From NCBI GenBank assembly GCA_964421815.1, contig CAYQYT010000014.1, forward strand, positions 1-60,098: a stretch of DNA of 60,098 nt, written 5' to 3'. The notes below the pieces were generated by a model. The model saw nothing but the letters and a program-made list of their open reading frames with translations, was not told the DNA's origin and made no database searches. Of this stretch, positions 52,493-60,098 are shown piece by piece. Numbering within the stretch: position 1 is the first letter of the stretch; each line of letters begins with the position of its first letter. The stretch is from DTU089 sp964421815. Its GTDB lineage: Bacteria > Bacillota > Clostridia > Oscillospirales > Acutalibacteraceae. The translations under genes were made by a program, and so were the position numbers.

Positions 52493-53473
52493 ATGAAAAC
52501 TTATTTTCAAAATGGAACTTCAGCAGATATTGAGTGCTTTCCTGATTATGTTGGAAAATTTTGTGTTCAAAAAATGTTCGAACCTTCTGTAGAGAAGTAC
52601 ATATATACGGGAGATTCTATAAAATATGACCTTGATTCTGAATTAGTTATATTATATGACAAACTAAGAGACTTGCTATTTGAAGATGTAGATAAATATT
52701 ATTCAGAATTGAATATAATGCCTATTTTTGTTCAAGATGCAGGTTACGATTCTGATTGTGTATTGGACAAAAATACGTTTTTAAAACTTGTCAACGAGTA
52801 CAAAGAAAAAGTTCCTAATTTATACAAACATTTATATTTAGTTGATATTCAATTTTTGATAGCTACTATTCAAAATCTGCTCGAAGGAATGGATTATTCA
52901 TTTACTAATTTTTATGTTCAAATTAGTAATATTGAACATAAAAATTATTTAACAGATAAAACTGATACTGTGTTAATGTTAACTTCTCAAGATTCAAGGT
53001 ATATATCTTCACTTCTTGAAAGTTATTTTACAAAAGCATATTCCATATTAGATATACTTACAAAGATTTGTTATGAATTCGAAAACAAATATGACAGTTT
53101 TGAAAATTACAAGAAAACAAAAAGTGCCAATATTCTTTGGGGTGACAGAAAGCGTTTATCAATCAAAGATGAGACTGACACCGTATTTATCAGAAGTGAC
53201 ACAGTTAAACTTATAGAGTCGCTCAGAAATGAAGTGGTTCACAATGGTTCATTAGAGCAAAATCCCAAAGTATATATTTCTTTAAAAGATAATAAAATAG
53301 TTGAAAGATTTATGTTGTTGCCGGATTATATTAATGGAAACTTATTAACTGTAAAAAACAGAAAACACTTCTTTAGCGATGGTAATAAAGTAAATGACAT
53401 CCTGCCCGAATTACATATTGCTTATTTAAGAGAAATTATCAGCACTATCAAACATCTTAATGCAAAATATTGA
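52493..53473 (+). CDS. 326-aa protein with HEPN-like motif
   Basis: The protein is helical and AT-rich. Near the C-terminus IESLRNEVVHNGSLE gives an R-x4-H motif (R245-H250), preceded by a long helix (SRYISSLLESYFTKAYSILDILTKI). This is the layout of HEPN ribonuclease-like proteins. It may extend the resistance cassette operon (17 nt gap, GAGGT site) or belong to the defence-type genes that follow. I know no named family member. Confidence 0.55.
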   Translation: MKTYFQNGTSADIECFPDYVGKFCVQKMFEPSVEKYIYTGDSIKYDLDSELVILYDKLRDLLFEDVDKYYSELNIMPIFVQDAGYDSDCVLDKNTFLKLVNEYKEKVPNLYKHLYLVDIQFLIATIQNLLEGMDYSFTNFYVQISNIEHKNYLTDKTDTVLMLTSQDSRYISSLLESYFTKAYSILDILTKICYEFENKYDSFENYKKTKSANILWGDRKRLSIKDETDTVFIRSDTVKLIESLRNEVVHNGSLEQNPKVYISLKDNKIVERFMLLPDYINGNLLTVKNRKHFFSDGNKVNDILPELHIAYLREIISTIKHLNAKY

Positions 53474-53685
53474 TTAACTTAATTTTGCTTTTTATATTTA
53501 AAAAATGGCGAAATCAACATGTTTTGAGCAACGCTTTGCGGACAGGGATTATTAATGATATTTGGCCAGAAAATAAAGCTATATCTTGTTGCTACAGTTG
53601 GAGAGATAAAGTCGTGGATAAACCTAAAAAATATGCAATAACTGAGTATTTAGCGGGCATTGCAGGGTTGAAAATGAAAGAATAA
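53470..53685 (+). pseudogene. Fragment of an accessory gene
   Basis: From about 53525 the frame reads SNALRTGIINDIWPENKAISCCYSWRDKVVDKPKKYAITEYLAGIAGLKMKE. It looks like the C-terminal part of a real protein, but the start is an unlikely codon at the end of the HEPN gene with no binding site. I do not recognise it. Confidence 0.35.
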
Positions 53686-53801
53686 TCTAAGAAGTGTGTA
53701 AATTGTGTGAGACAATAACAGTTATGAAGGGGTTGTAAAATCTTACAAATTATGATATCATGATTATGGATAGTTATGTATTAGGGAAGGAGGAGACTAT
53801 T

Positions 53802-54662
53802 GTGAGTGCAAAAGATTCAATTTTGACACGTGTTTTCACACAAAATATGTTAAAAGATTTAATGTATGAACAGAGTAGTATTTCCCTCCTTGATAAAATT
53901 GTAAAAAGATATGAGATTTCCTTTGATGGAGAGGTTAAAAATGAAAATGTAATTTCTGAAATCTATCAGTATCTAGGAAGCTCCTATCGAAACGAATATT
54001 TTTACAAAAACACTTTGTTAAACAAACTAATTATTAGTGTTCATCGTTTAAAAACTACCACTGCTTTAACTGAGGTTCCGGTATCCAAGTCAAAAGCTGA
54101 TTTTATTATGATTAATGGCAAAGCTGTTGTTTATGAGATAAAAACCGAATTAGATACTTTTGAAAGATTAGAAACCCAACTTCGCGATTATTATAAAGCT
54201 TTTGACCATGTATGTGTTGTGACTAGCGAATCACAATCGAAAGATTTATTGGTTAAGTTGAATGATTCTCCGACAGGCATTTACGTGTTAACCAATAAAA
54301 ACACAATCAAGCGACTGAAAGAACCTGTACAATATAGGGAAAGGCTGGAAAAAGAACAAATTTTTAAGATTCTCAATAAACCTGAGTATGAGAATTTAAT
54401 AAAAAATGCAAAGAAAGAGTTGCCAAGTGTCACACCTGTAAATTACTATCGAGAGTGCAAACGTATCGCTTGTGAGCTTCCTGTCGAGGAATTATATGAT
54501 TTGTTTTTAAAAGAGTTGAAAAAGAGAAATCGAATTGACACTATTGACTTTAATCAAATTCCATATGCTTTAAGATTCTTAGTTTATTTTTCAAAATTTC
54601 AAAAACCTCAACTTGAAATACTCAATGAGTATTTAAGTAAACCGTTTGAAGGAGTGAGATGA
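53802..54662 (+). CDS. sce7726-family protein with PD-(D/E)xK-like nuclease signature
   Basis: The 286-aa protein matches the sce7726 family of unknown function. Residues about 89-130 read EVPVSKSKADFIMINGKAVVYEIKTELDTFERL: the spacing of Asp, then E-x-K on the next strand, fits a PD-(D/E)xK nuclease core. GTG 53802 is chosen because AAGGAGGAG lies 7 nt before it; an ATG 14 codons upstream has none. It is the first gene of a tight operon with sce7725 and RES. Nuclease activity is a prediction. Confidence 0.78.
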   Translation: MSAKDSILTRVFTQNMLKDLMYEQSSISLLDKIVKRYEISFDGEVKNENVISEIYQYLGSSYRNEYFYKNTLLNKLIISVHRLKTTTALTEVPVSKSKADFIMINGKAVVYEIKTELDTFERLETQLRDYYKAFDHVCVVTSESQSKDLLVKLNDSPTGIYVLTNKNTIKRLKEPVQYRERLEKEQIFKILNKPEYENLIKNAKKELPSVTPVNYYRECKRIACELPVEELYDLFLKELKKRNRIDTIDFNQIPYALRFLVYFSKFQKPQLEILNEYLSKPFEGVR

Positions 54663-55595
54663 TTGTATTATCCTATATTAAGAGGTAGACAAAATGAATT
54701 ACTTGCAATAAAAGAATTGTTAAATGCATCTTTATTGAGTGATAAAATAATTCCAATTATAGAACCAGTAAAACTATCGCCAACATTAGTGAGTACAATA
54801 AAAGCTTTTACAGAGGTAAATAGAGATCTTGTTTTTATTAGAAATCCAAAGGTTGGTTCATTTGATGTTGATGCCAAAAATACCAAAAATGCTAAGTATA
54901 AAGAAGCATTAATAACAATATTAAGAGAAAACGAAGTTTTACGCGGATTAATTGTTGACAAAGAAACACCAACAAGAGTGGAAAGAATGCATCAAAGAGG
55001 TGCTACTGATGAAGAGATTGTTTCACTTTGCACAAATCCAGACGCAATAAAATTTCATGAGAGTGCTTTTACAGGTAGTGAATTGATAAGAACTGTAGTT
55101 CCTTACGCTCCGGCTTTTAGAAGAATTCGTAAAAACAGAATTCTTTTAGAAGACAAATTTAATAAAAAGGGGCGTAATCAAGATTACATTAACGACCCAG
55201 ATGAGTTTTTTTCAAATGACCATATTTACTATGCTGAGGATGGATATGTTGGTTTTTCTGATTACTCAATTATTGGAGAAGAATATTCTGAATCGGGTTT
55301 TGCACCATATGCGGTAGCAATTCACATTGTATATTTTGATGAATCCAAAGAATTGAGAATCCATCATTTTGTATCAGAAGATAACGAAGATATAAGTGAC
55401 CCTGCAGGCAAGTTTTATCAAGCAGTAAAACAGTTGGTTGAGTGGAATAAAACACAAAAACTTGATACAATTGCAATCAAAACCTTTGAAAAAATATGCG
55501 AGGAACAGTCTTATCCTGGTCTTGGTGTGGTGAAAAAGTTATCTTTAATGCATCATTTGGAACTGGTTGGACGGTATTTGGATGGTAAAATATAA
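54663..55595 (+). CDS. sce7725-family protein, beta-protein-like
   Basis: The 310-aa protein starts YYPILRGRQNELLAIKELL...KIIPIIEPVKLSP, the pattern of sce7725 and of phage-type beta-family proteins. These look like TIM-barrel proteins of unknown activity (conserved alternating strands such as RDLVFIRNP and LRGLIVDKE). TTG 54663 directly follows the stop of the sce7726 gene with AAGGAG in place, so translation is coupled. sce7725 and sce7726 genes occur together in other genomes, which supports a joint role. Confidence 0.75.
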   Translation: MYYPILRGRQNELLAIKELLNASLLSDKIIPIIEPVKLSPTLVSTIKAFTEVNRDLVFIRNPKVGSFDVDAKNTKNAKYKEALITILRENEVLRGLIVDKETPTRVERMHQRGATDEEIVSLCTNPDAIKFHESAFTGSELIRTVVPYAPAFRRIRKNRILLEDKFNKKGRNQDYINDPDEFFSNDHIYYAEDGYVGFSDYSIIGEEYSESGFAPYAVAIHIVYFDESKELRIHHFVSEDNEDISDPAGKFYQAVKQLVEWNKTQKLDTIAIKTFEKICEEQSYPGLGVVKKLSLMHHLELVGRYLDGKI

Positions 55596-56707
55596 TGGTA
55601 TTTTGTAGTAATTGTTTTCACAATTTAGAAATCAAGTCGATTATTGATGAAAGAGGATTTCTTGGAGTTTGTCCAATATGTGGAACTAAAGATGTAAAGA
55701 TATATGATACTAAACAAGATTCTACCTTGGTAGGAATGTTTGATAATCTGCTTTCTGTTTACACTGCTGAAGATGACCTGCCGAACAACTATCCTCATAG
55801 TGAGCGTAGAACCTTAGTTGATGCTATCAAAAATGAGTGGGATATTTTTTCTGACATATCCGATGAAGCAATTTTAAATATACTTAAAAGTTTGTCACCT
55901 ACTATATTAGAGGATTATCCCATAGTTTTTGAAAAGCTTGTAGGAATTCCAGAGAAATATGATAAGGACTATCTGCTTAATAACTCAATTCTACACGCTG
56001 AGAAGTGGGACGATTTTGTTGAGTCAATTAAGCATAAAAATCGATTTCATACGGACCTTATTGATAAAAAGCTTTTAAGAAAGTATTGCTTAGATATAAG
56101 TAAGAAAATTCCTATAAGCAAACAACGCTTTTATAGAGGCCGTGTTGCTAAAAACGAAGATGGTTTCCCACCTAGTGAGATGGGATCGCCACCAAAAGAA
56201 TTTGCATCAAATGGTAGAGCGAATTCAGATGGAATCAGTAGACTTTATTTAACAAATGACAAAGAAACAACGTTTCATGAAATTCGTGCTGCAGAATATG
56301 ATTATGTTTCTATAGGCACTTTTAAACAATTAAAAGAACTTACTGTTGTTGATTTGAAACAAATTCATAAGATTAGTCCTTTTGGTGAAGATGTTGATTG
56401 TACAGCACTTGCTATTAATAGAGAACATCTACTTAAAATTAATCAAGAGATGAGTAGACCTATGCGTAGAGGTGACAGTCCGTTGGACTATCTTCCTACA
56501 CAGTATATTTGTGATTTCATAATGTCTATAAAAAATGAAGATGGAATACCAATGTTTGACGGTATAGAATATCAAAGTGCTATGCATAGCCGTGGTTCAA
56601 ATCTAGCAATTTTCAATCCTGAAAACTTTAAATGTACATATAGTCGTACATATGAGGTCAAAAAGCTTCACTATACAAAAGAACTTATCGGAAAACACAA
56701 ATCGTAA
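55595..56707 (+). CDS. Zinc-ribbon RES-domain protein (putative NAD+-degrading effector)
   Basis: An N-terminal zinc ribbon (C4, C7, C26, C29) and a helical middle lead to a RES domain from about residue 178: RFYRGRVAK (R181), GRANSDGISRLYLTNDKETTFHEI (E229) and YQSAMHSRGSNLAIF (Ser 328/332, RGSN). RES proteins such as MbcT destroy NAD+ by phosphorolysis or hydrolysis and act as toxins. No Xre-type antitoxin gene is adjacent, unlike classical RES-Xre pairs. ATG 55595 overlaps the sce7725 stop by 1 nt. It is a likely effector of the operon, by inference. Confidence 0.8.
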   Translation: MVFCSNCFHNLEIKSIIDERGFLGVCPICGTKDVKIYDTKQDSTLVGMFDNLLSVYTAEDDLPNNYPHSERRTLVDAIKNEWDIFSDISDEAILNILKSLSPTILEDYPIVFEKLVGIPEKYDKDYLLNNSILHAEKWDDFVESIKHKNRFHTDLIDKKLLRKYCLDISKKIPISKQRFYRGRVAKNEDGFPPSEMGSPPKEFASNGRANSDGISRLYLTNDKETTFHEIRAAEYDYVSIGTFKQLKELTVVDLKQIHKISPFGEDVDCTALAINREHLLKINQEMSRPMRRGDSPLDYLPTQYICDFIMSIKNEDGIPMFDGIEYQSAMHSRGSNLAIFNPENFKCTYSRTYEVKKLHYTKELIGKHKS

Positions 56708-56725
56708 TAGATATATTATTCCCAG

Positions 56726-56765
56726 TGGTGTCGGTGAAAACCGACACCATCTTTTCTTTTTCGAA
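56726..56765 (+). terminator. Terminator of the sce7726-sce7725-RES operon
   Basis: Arms TGGTGTCGGT and ACCGACACCA with loop GAAA, followed by a T-rich tract. It directly follows the RES gene. Confidence 0.85.
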
Positions 56766-56891
56766 AAAGTTCTTGACAAGTAAACAACTGTTCTGTAAAA
56801 TAATAAATTGGTAAATAATGTATTTGCCCGACAACTAAATACAATCTGAAACACATATTTTTACTTATTGGCTTTATGCCACACATATTAT

Positions 56892-57040
56892 CTGACCGAA
56901 AAAGTATAGTCCGATACTCGGTCAGTAACATACGGACAATCAGTGCTTAAAGTTTAAGCCGTTACATAGTTTCAGTGCAAACTGTGCGAGAGGATGAAAT
57001 GTCCTCCCGCTATTTGTGCTGTCTATGTGACGGCTTTTTT
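56892..57040 (+). ncRNA. Structured intergenic RNA region upstream of repA-like genes
   Basis: The first hairpin has arms CTGACCGA/TCGGTCAG and an inner GTAT/ATAC (56892-56925). A second, larger structure is closed by AAGCCGTTACATAG (56956-56969) against CTATGTGACGGCTT (57023-57036). It encloses GCG-aGAGGA/TCCTC-cCGC and ends in TTTTTT. That is the shape of a self-terminating small RNA or leader. Being near a plasmid-type replication gene, a copy-control RNA is conceivable. Confidence 0.45.
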
Positions 57041-57679
57041 GTTGTGCAATTTAAACGAAAATAAAAAAGTTTTCAAAACAACTGAATTTTTGACCCTCTG
57101 AAACCCTTACATAGGTGAGGGGTAAAAAACTGAATAAGTAAAAGTTTAAGTGTTTGTGCAAACCTACAAAGTTGGCGGAATCAGAAAAAAGTTTCAGAAA
57201 AAGTCGTTTTTTCAGGCTTTCTAAATGCCTATCAAGTGAAGGGTGTTTTTGTGCAATGCTACAAAAATTCAACTTTTTGAAAAAAGTTTTGAAAAAACGT
57301 ACAAAAATCGGCGTTTTAAAAGTCACCCCTTGAGGGATGTTTTCTCTCGTGTACCTTGACAACTGAATGACCGTCCGAAAGTGATACGACTTTGCAAAGA
57401 CCGTGGGGATCCCCGAAAAGCATTCGCTTTTTGGGAAGATGAGGAGCAACGAAGTGAAAGATCTTTTCGTGTTTACACGGAAACGATTGATACGGAGTTT
57501 GTGACGACGAGAGCGAGGCAACGTTGCGGTGAGATTCCGGGGCAGGAACTATTTCGGGTGAAACGGCAAAAAGAGGCTTTTGATATGTGGTTAATGGAAT
57601 TACCCTACCAACGAAATAAAACACATTACAGACAAAAAATCATCAAAAATCAACCCGAAAAGCTACAGTAAAAAGGAGT
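57041..57679. other. Long non-coding stretch, replication-region-like with imperfect repeats
   Basis: About 640 nt separate the structured RNA from the small protein. It holds imperfect repeats: TTTGTGCAA...CTACAAA near 57152 and again near 57246, and three CCCTT-containing boxes (57107, 57236, 57324). They could be iteron-type or control repeats before repA. Open frames here on both strands lack binding sites or recognisable content. Confidence 0.35.
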
Positions 57680-57865
57680 GTGATAGTTATTCCGAGAATG
57701 ACCAAAAGTAAAAAAACGGAATGGGGCCTGTTCCTGAATGAGCGAAACAGAATCTGCTATAACGAGCTTTGCAGAAGATGTGTCAACAACTGCAAGCAGA
57801 GTTTCAGGGCTGTGGTTATATCCTGCAACTATGTATCAAAAAGGAGGGTGAAAGAAAGTGGATAA
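57680..57865 (+). CDS. Small Cys-rich protein upstream of repA
   Basis: The core reads MTKSKKTEWGLFLNERNRICYNELCRRCVNNCKQSFRAVVIS, with four spaced cysteines. As I recall it, this is a short conserved type found just before repA-like genes in clostridial integrative elements. The start is uncertain: GTG 57680 abuts AAGGAG too closely, and ATG 57698 is a bit too far. It overlaps the repA-like gene by 8 nt. Function unknown. Confidence 0.55.
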   Translation: MIVIPRMTKSKKTEWGLFLNERNRICYNELCRRCVNNCKQSFRAVVISCNYVSKRRVKESG

Positions 57866-58190
57866 TGAATCATTCTTCAAAATGCCGAAGGTGTTGTTTA
57901 CGGATGCATATAAGGATTTATCTTCTGAAGCAAAACTACTTTACGGCTTAATGCTCGACAGAATGCAGTTATCTGCAATCAACGGTTGGTGTGATAAAAA
58001 CGGGGAGGTCTTTATCTTTTATACCATTGCCGAAACAAGTGAAATGCTCGGTTGCGGACATGACAAAGCAACAAGGCTGCAGCGTGAGCTTGAAAAACAT
58101 AATCTGCTCTGTCGTAAATATCAGGGCAAGGGCAAGCCTGCAAAACTGTATGTTTTAACTGTACCGAAAATAAGCACTGAGCCTCCTTAA
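57858..58190 (+). pseudogene. Replication initiator RepA N-terminal domain, truncated
   Basis: The 110 residues DNESFFKMPKVLFTDAYKDLSSEAKLLYGLMLDRM...NGWCDKNGEVFIFYTIAETSEMLGCGHDKATRLQREL form the RepA_N winged-helix domain of plasmid and ICE initiators. Full proteins continue well past this. Here a stop follows EPP, and relics of the Ser/Thr/Asn-rich tail (NKTEQNKTESYIPAEKRK) appear in another frame near 58200-58290. AAGGAGGGTG precedes the GTG/ATG start region. It is probably a dead remnant, or a domain-only form. Confidence 0.75.
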
Positions 58191-58517
58191 AACTCGCAAG
58201 TAATAAAACTGAGCAGAATAAGACTGAAAGTTATATACCAGCCGAGAAGAGAAAATATATATATTTTAATTAAGTCAGTAGTAACTTTAAGTATATAAGG
58301 CGGTTCGCTGAATGCGAAAAGCTGATGAAACAACGCATTTCTTCTTCGGCTCGTAAAAAAAATATAAAAATCAGGAACATTTTTTTAGTGCTTATTCCCA
58401 TTAATATTAGGATGGTTGAAAAACTTCATAATTTTATGCTAAAATTATCACGAAAGTTCCAACCTTTTATAATCTTCCGTGTCTATATAAGTGAAAGCAG
58501 CTTTCAAGGAGGTCAAA
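58191..58517. promoter_or_regulatory. repA tail relics and ECF-type promoter before the sigma gene
   Basis: After the repA relic the segment is AT-rich. Near its end CCAACC (58459-58464) and CGTGTCTA (58478-58485) resemble the AAC...CGTC promoter elements used by ECF sigma factors. They lie just before the sigma gene, so it may drive its own transcription. A small hairpin (GAAAGC/GCTTTC) overlaps the leader. Confidence 0.45.
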
Positions 58518-60098
58518 ATGAACAGAACAGATGCTGAAAAATGGACAACTGAATATTTAAAGCCTGTCTTTGGTTTTGCTTTGAAAAAGTGCAAGAGTAT
58601 AGAAGATGCAGAAGATTTATCTCAGGAAATCATGGCTAAGGTTTATGTTGCTTTGATAAAACGTGATGATATTGAAGATGTTTCAAAATTCATCTGGACT
58701 ATTGCTCATAACAGTTTGAGTAATTATTACCGTGATAATAGCCACAGCTTTACAGGCGTACCTATTGATAAAGTTGGGAATTGTTTGTATGATGAAACAC
58801 CAACTGCTGAATCATCACTCATTGAACAAGAAGAAATGTTAAAGCTGTATTCTGAAATTGCCTACCTTTCAAAGTTGCAACGCAGAATAGTAATTATGTA
58901 TTACTATGAAAACAAAAAGCAGGAGCAGATAGCTAAAGAATTAAATATTCCTGTCGGCACAGTGAAGTGGCATCTGTTTGAAGCAAAAAAAGAACTGAAA
59001 AGAGGTATGGAAATTATGAGAGAACCGAGCGAATTGAAGTTTAACCCTAAAAGCTTTGATATGTGCAGTTTCAGCGGTAAAATCGGCGCCAAGGGAGATA
59101 TATCAAATTTCTTCCGTAGTGCTATTTCACAGAATATTGTTTATACCGTAAGAAACGAATCAAAATCAATAAATGAAATTGCTGATGAGTTAGGCGTGTC
59201 ACCTGTCTATGTTGAAAGCGAAGCAGAATATCTTGAAAAATACGGATTTTTGCTGAAGCAAAAAGACAAATATCTTTGCAATATTCTTATATCAGAACCG
59301 ACAGAGGAGCTTAACCGTCTGCACGATGAAATGTATCATAAAGCGGCAAAACTTTTTGCAAATGAGTTATACGACGAGCTTGCAAAATCGGGTTTGTTGG
59401 ATGAATGTGCATTAGGCGGTTACAACGATACAAGGGATAAAAACTTTTTAATGTGGGCACTCGTACCGTTTATTACAGCTTTCAGCGGTGAAAGCACACT
59501 CGACAAAAGTATTGAATTTGCAGATGTTTACACAATAAGACCTGATGGTGGCAAAAATATTTGTTACGCAATAGTTTCTGCCCCTGATGTAAAGCCACCA
59601 ATGTATAACGAAGAAATGAAAAGATTCAAAGGTCCGTTTTGGAACGGTCTGACAGATAAAATAACGCTGTGGACTATTGATTCTGAATGGTCAGATAATC
59701 GTATTGAAGAAAATTATCAGTTATCAGTTGTCCGTGATTTAACACTACTCAACAATTATCTTAACGATGTAATTCTGAGTGAAGATGATTATGCTTATCT
59801 TGCTGAAAAAGGATATATTTCAGTTAGCGGAAAGCCTGATGAAATATTCCGTACTGCATTAAGAATTGTATATATCAAAGACGAAGAATCACGGAAAAGG
59901 CTTTTATCTGTCGGTGATAAAATAAAAGAAAAATATAAGGATGAATTTGAAAAACTCAAAGAACCTTATATCAATGCTGTGCTTCAGAACACGCCCAAGC
60001 ATTTGCAGAAAATGAGAATGTATGGTTTGCAACATATAACACATGCAAAAATGGTTGTAAATATTGCTATGCGAATTTCAGTCAAACTACTGTTAACA
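58518..60098 (+). CDS. ECF-type sigma-70 factor with long C-terminal region, runs off the window
   Basis: ATG 58518 follows AAGGAGG. Residues 1-75 carry sigma region 2 (EDAEDLSQEIMAKVYVAL...FIWTIAHNSLSNYYRD). Residues 110-160 carry region 4 (LSKLQRRIVIMYYYENKKQEQIAKELNIPVGTVKWHLFEAKKELKRG). A second, helix-turn-helix-like part (INEIADELGVSPVYVESEAEYLEKYGFL) and about 280 more residues follow, much longer than a normal ECF factor. No anti-sigma gene is visible. The frame is still open at the last base, but its final codons overlap a different coding signal, so the native C-terminus is probably missing. Confidence 0.82.
   Translation, partial: MNRTDAEKWTTEYLKPVFGFALKKCKSIEDAEDLSQEIMAKVYVALIKRDDIEDVSKFIWTIAHNSLSNYYRDNSHSFTGVPIDKVGNCLYDETPTAESSLIEQEEMLKLYSEIAYLSKLQRRIVIMYYYENKKQEQIAKELNIPVGTVKWHLFEAKKELKRGMEIMREPSELKFNPKSFDMCSFSGKIGAKGDISNFFRSAISQNIVYTVRNESKSINEIADELGVSPVYVESEAEYLEKYGFLLKQKDKYLCNILISEPTEELNRLHDEMYHKAAKLFANELYDELAKSGLLDECALGGYNDTRDKNFLMWALVPFITAFSGESTLDKSIEFADVYTIRPDGGKNICYAIVSAPDVKPPMYNEEMKRFKGPFWNGLTDKITLWTIDSEWSDNRIEENYQLSVVRDLTLLNNYLNDVILSEDDYAYLAEKGYISVSGKPDEIFRTALRIVYIKDEESRKRLLSVGDKIKEKYKDEFEKLKEPYINAVLQNTPKHLQKMRMYGLQHITHAKMVVNIAMRISVKLLLT
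60032..60098 (+). pseudogene. Fragment resembling the Cys motif of DUF1848 proteins
   Basis: In the frame starting at 60032 the plus strand reads TYNTCKNGCKYCYANFSQTTV, a C-x3-C-x2-C motif like the C-terminal iron-sulfur segment of DUF1848 proteins. This is a different frame from the sigma factor, whose reading continues over it. The simplest reading is a fusion or deletion junction near 60020-60040. The fragment continues beyond the window. Confidence 0.5.

Noticed and set aside
57051..57671. Open frames on both strands upstream of the repA-like gene
   Set aside because: They overlap one another, lack ribosome sites and recognisable motifs, and lie in a repeat-rich control region.
1..60098. 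CRISPR array or cas genes
   Set aside because: No regularly spaced repeats of 25-40 nt and no Cas-like protein were seen.

Overview
The window reads as chromosomal DNA of a low-to-mid GC gut-type clostridium, most likely in the Oscillospirales. The evidence is a NADH-type [FeFe] hydrogenase operon with clostridial sensory genes, a T-box in front of thrS, FliB- and DUF6809-type small families, decayed Tn4451- and ICE-type debris, and the rpmH-rnpA-yidD-yidC-jag and parA-parB clusters of a Gram-positive origin-proximal region. The species cannot be fixed by eye.

Layout. Positions 1-4910 are an accessory patch: an IS200-type transposase, a 609-aa protein of unknown function, a degenerate tRNA-Ala-like sequence, a frameshifted Hanks-type kinase and an intact tRNA-Ala(GGC). 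Positions 5196-42583 are largely core. They hold parA-parB-serS-rlmB-like genes, a P-type-ATPase-like pseudoenzyme, an oxidoreductase, a secreted repeat protein and trmB; a sugar locus (two GPH symporters, an AraC regulator, a GH2 beta-galactosidase); tRNA-Arg and tRNA-Val; and a divergent H2 locus. In the H2 locus the plus strand carries HydC/HATPase/HndB/HydB/HydA-like genes, and the minus strand carries a sensory hydrogenase-like protein with two DRTGG proteins, an anti-sigma-like ATPase and a PHP hydrolase. A VanY-like peptidase, trmO, fliB-like, ybaK, HAD and mrp genes follow, then rpmH-rnpA-yidD-yidC-jag and the T-box/thrS unit.

Positions 42600-60098 are a mosaic accessory island. It contains an IS21 istA remnant, a DUF6809 remnant, a two-gene membrane module, TnpV debris, a HEPN protein, a leader-controlled cassette (GNAT, P-loop kinase, GNAT-Nudix fusion, aminoglycoside-phosphotransferase-like) and a second HEPN protein. 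These are followed by a tight sce7726-sce7725-RES operon, a decayed plasmid/ICE replication region and an ECF-type sigma factor whose 3' end runs into a fragment resembling the cysteine motif of DUF1848.

The best candidate for an undescribed system is the sce7726-sce7725-RES operon (53802-56707): a predicted nuclease-fold protein, a beta-protein-like barrel and a zinc-ribbon RES (NAD+-attacking) protein. It sits next to HEPN proteins and mobile debris. The paired 351-aa/490-aa genes (43942-46473) are a second candidate. Other items worth a look are a hairpin that would hide the trmO ribosome binding site only on read-through RNA, a 275-bp palindromic element, and an array of small hairpins spaced by ATTTCA.
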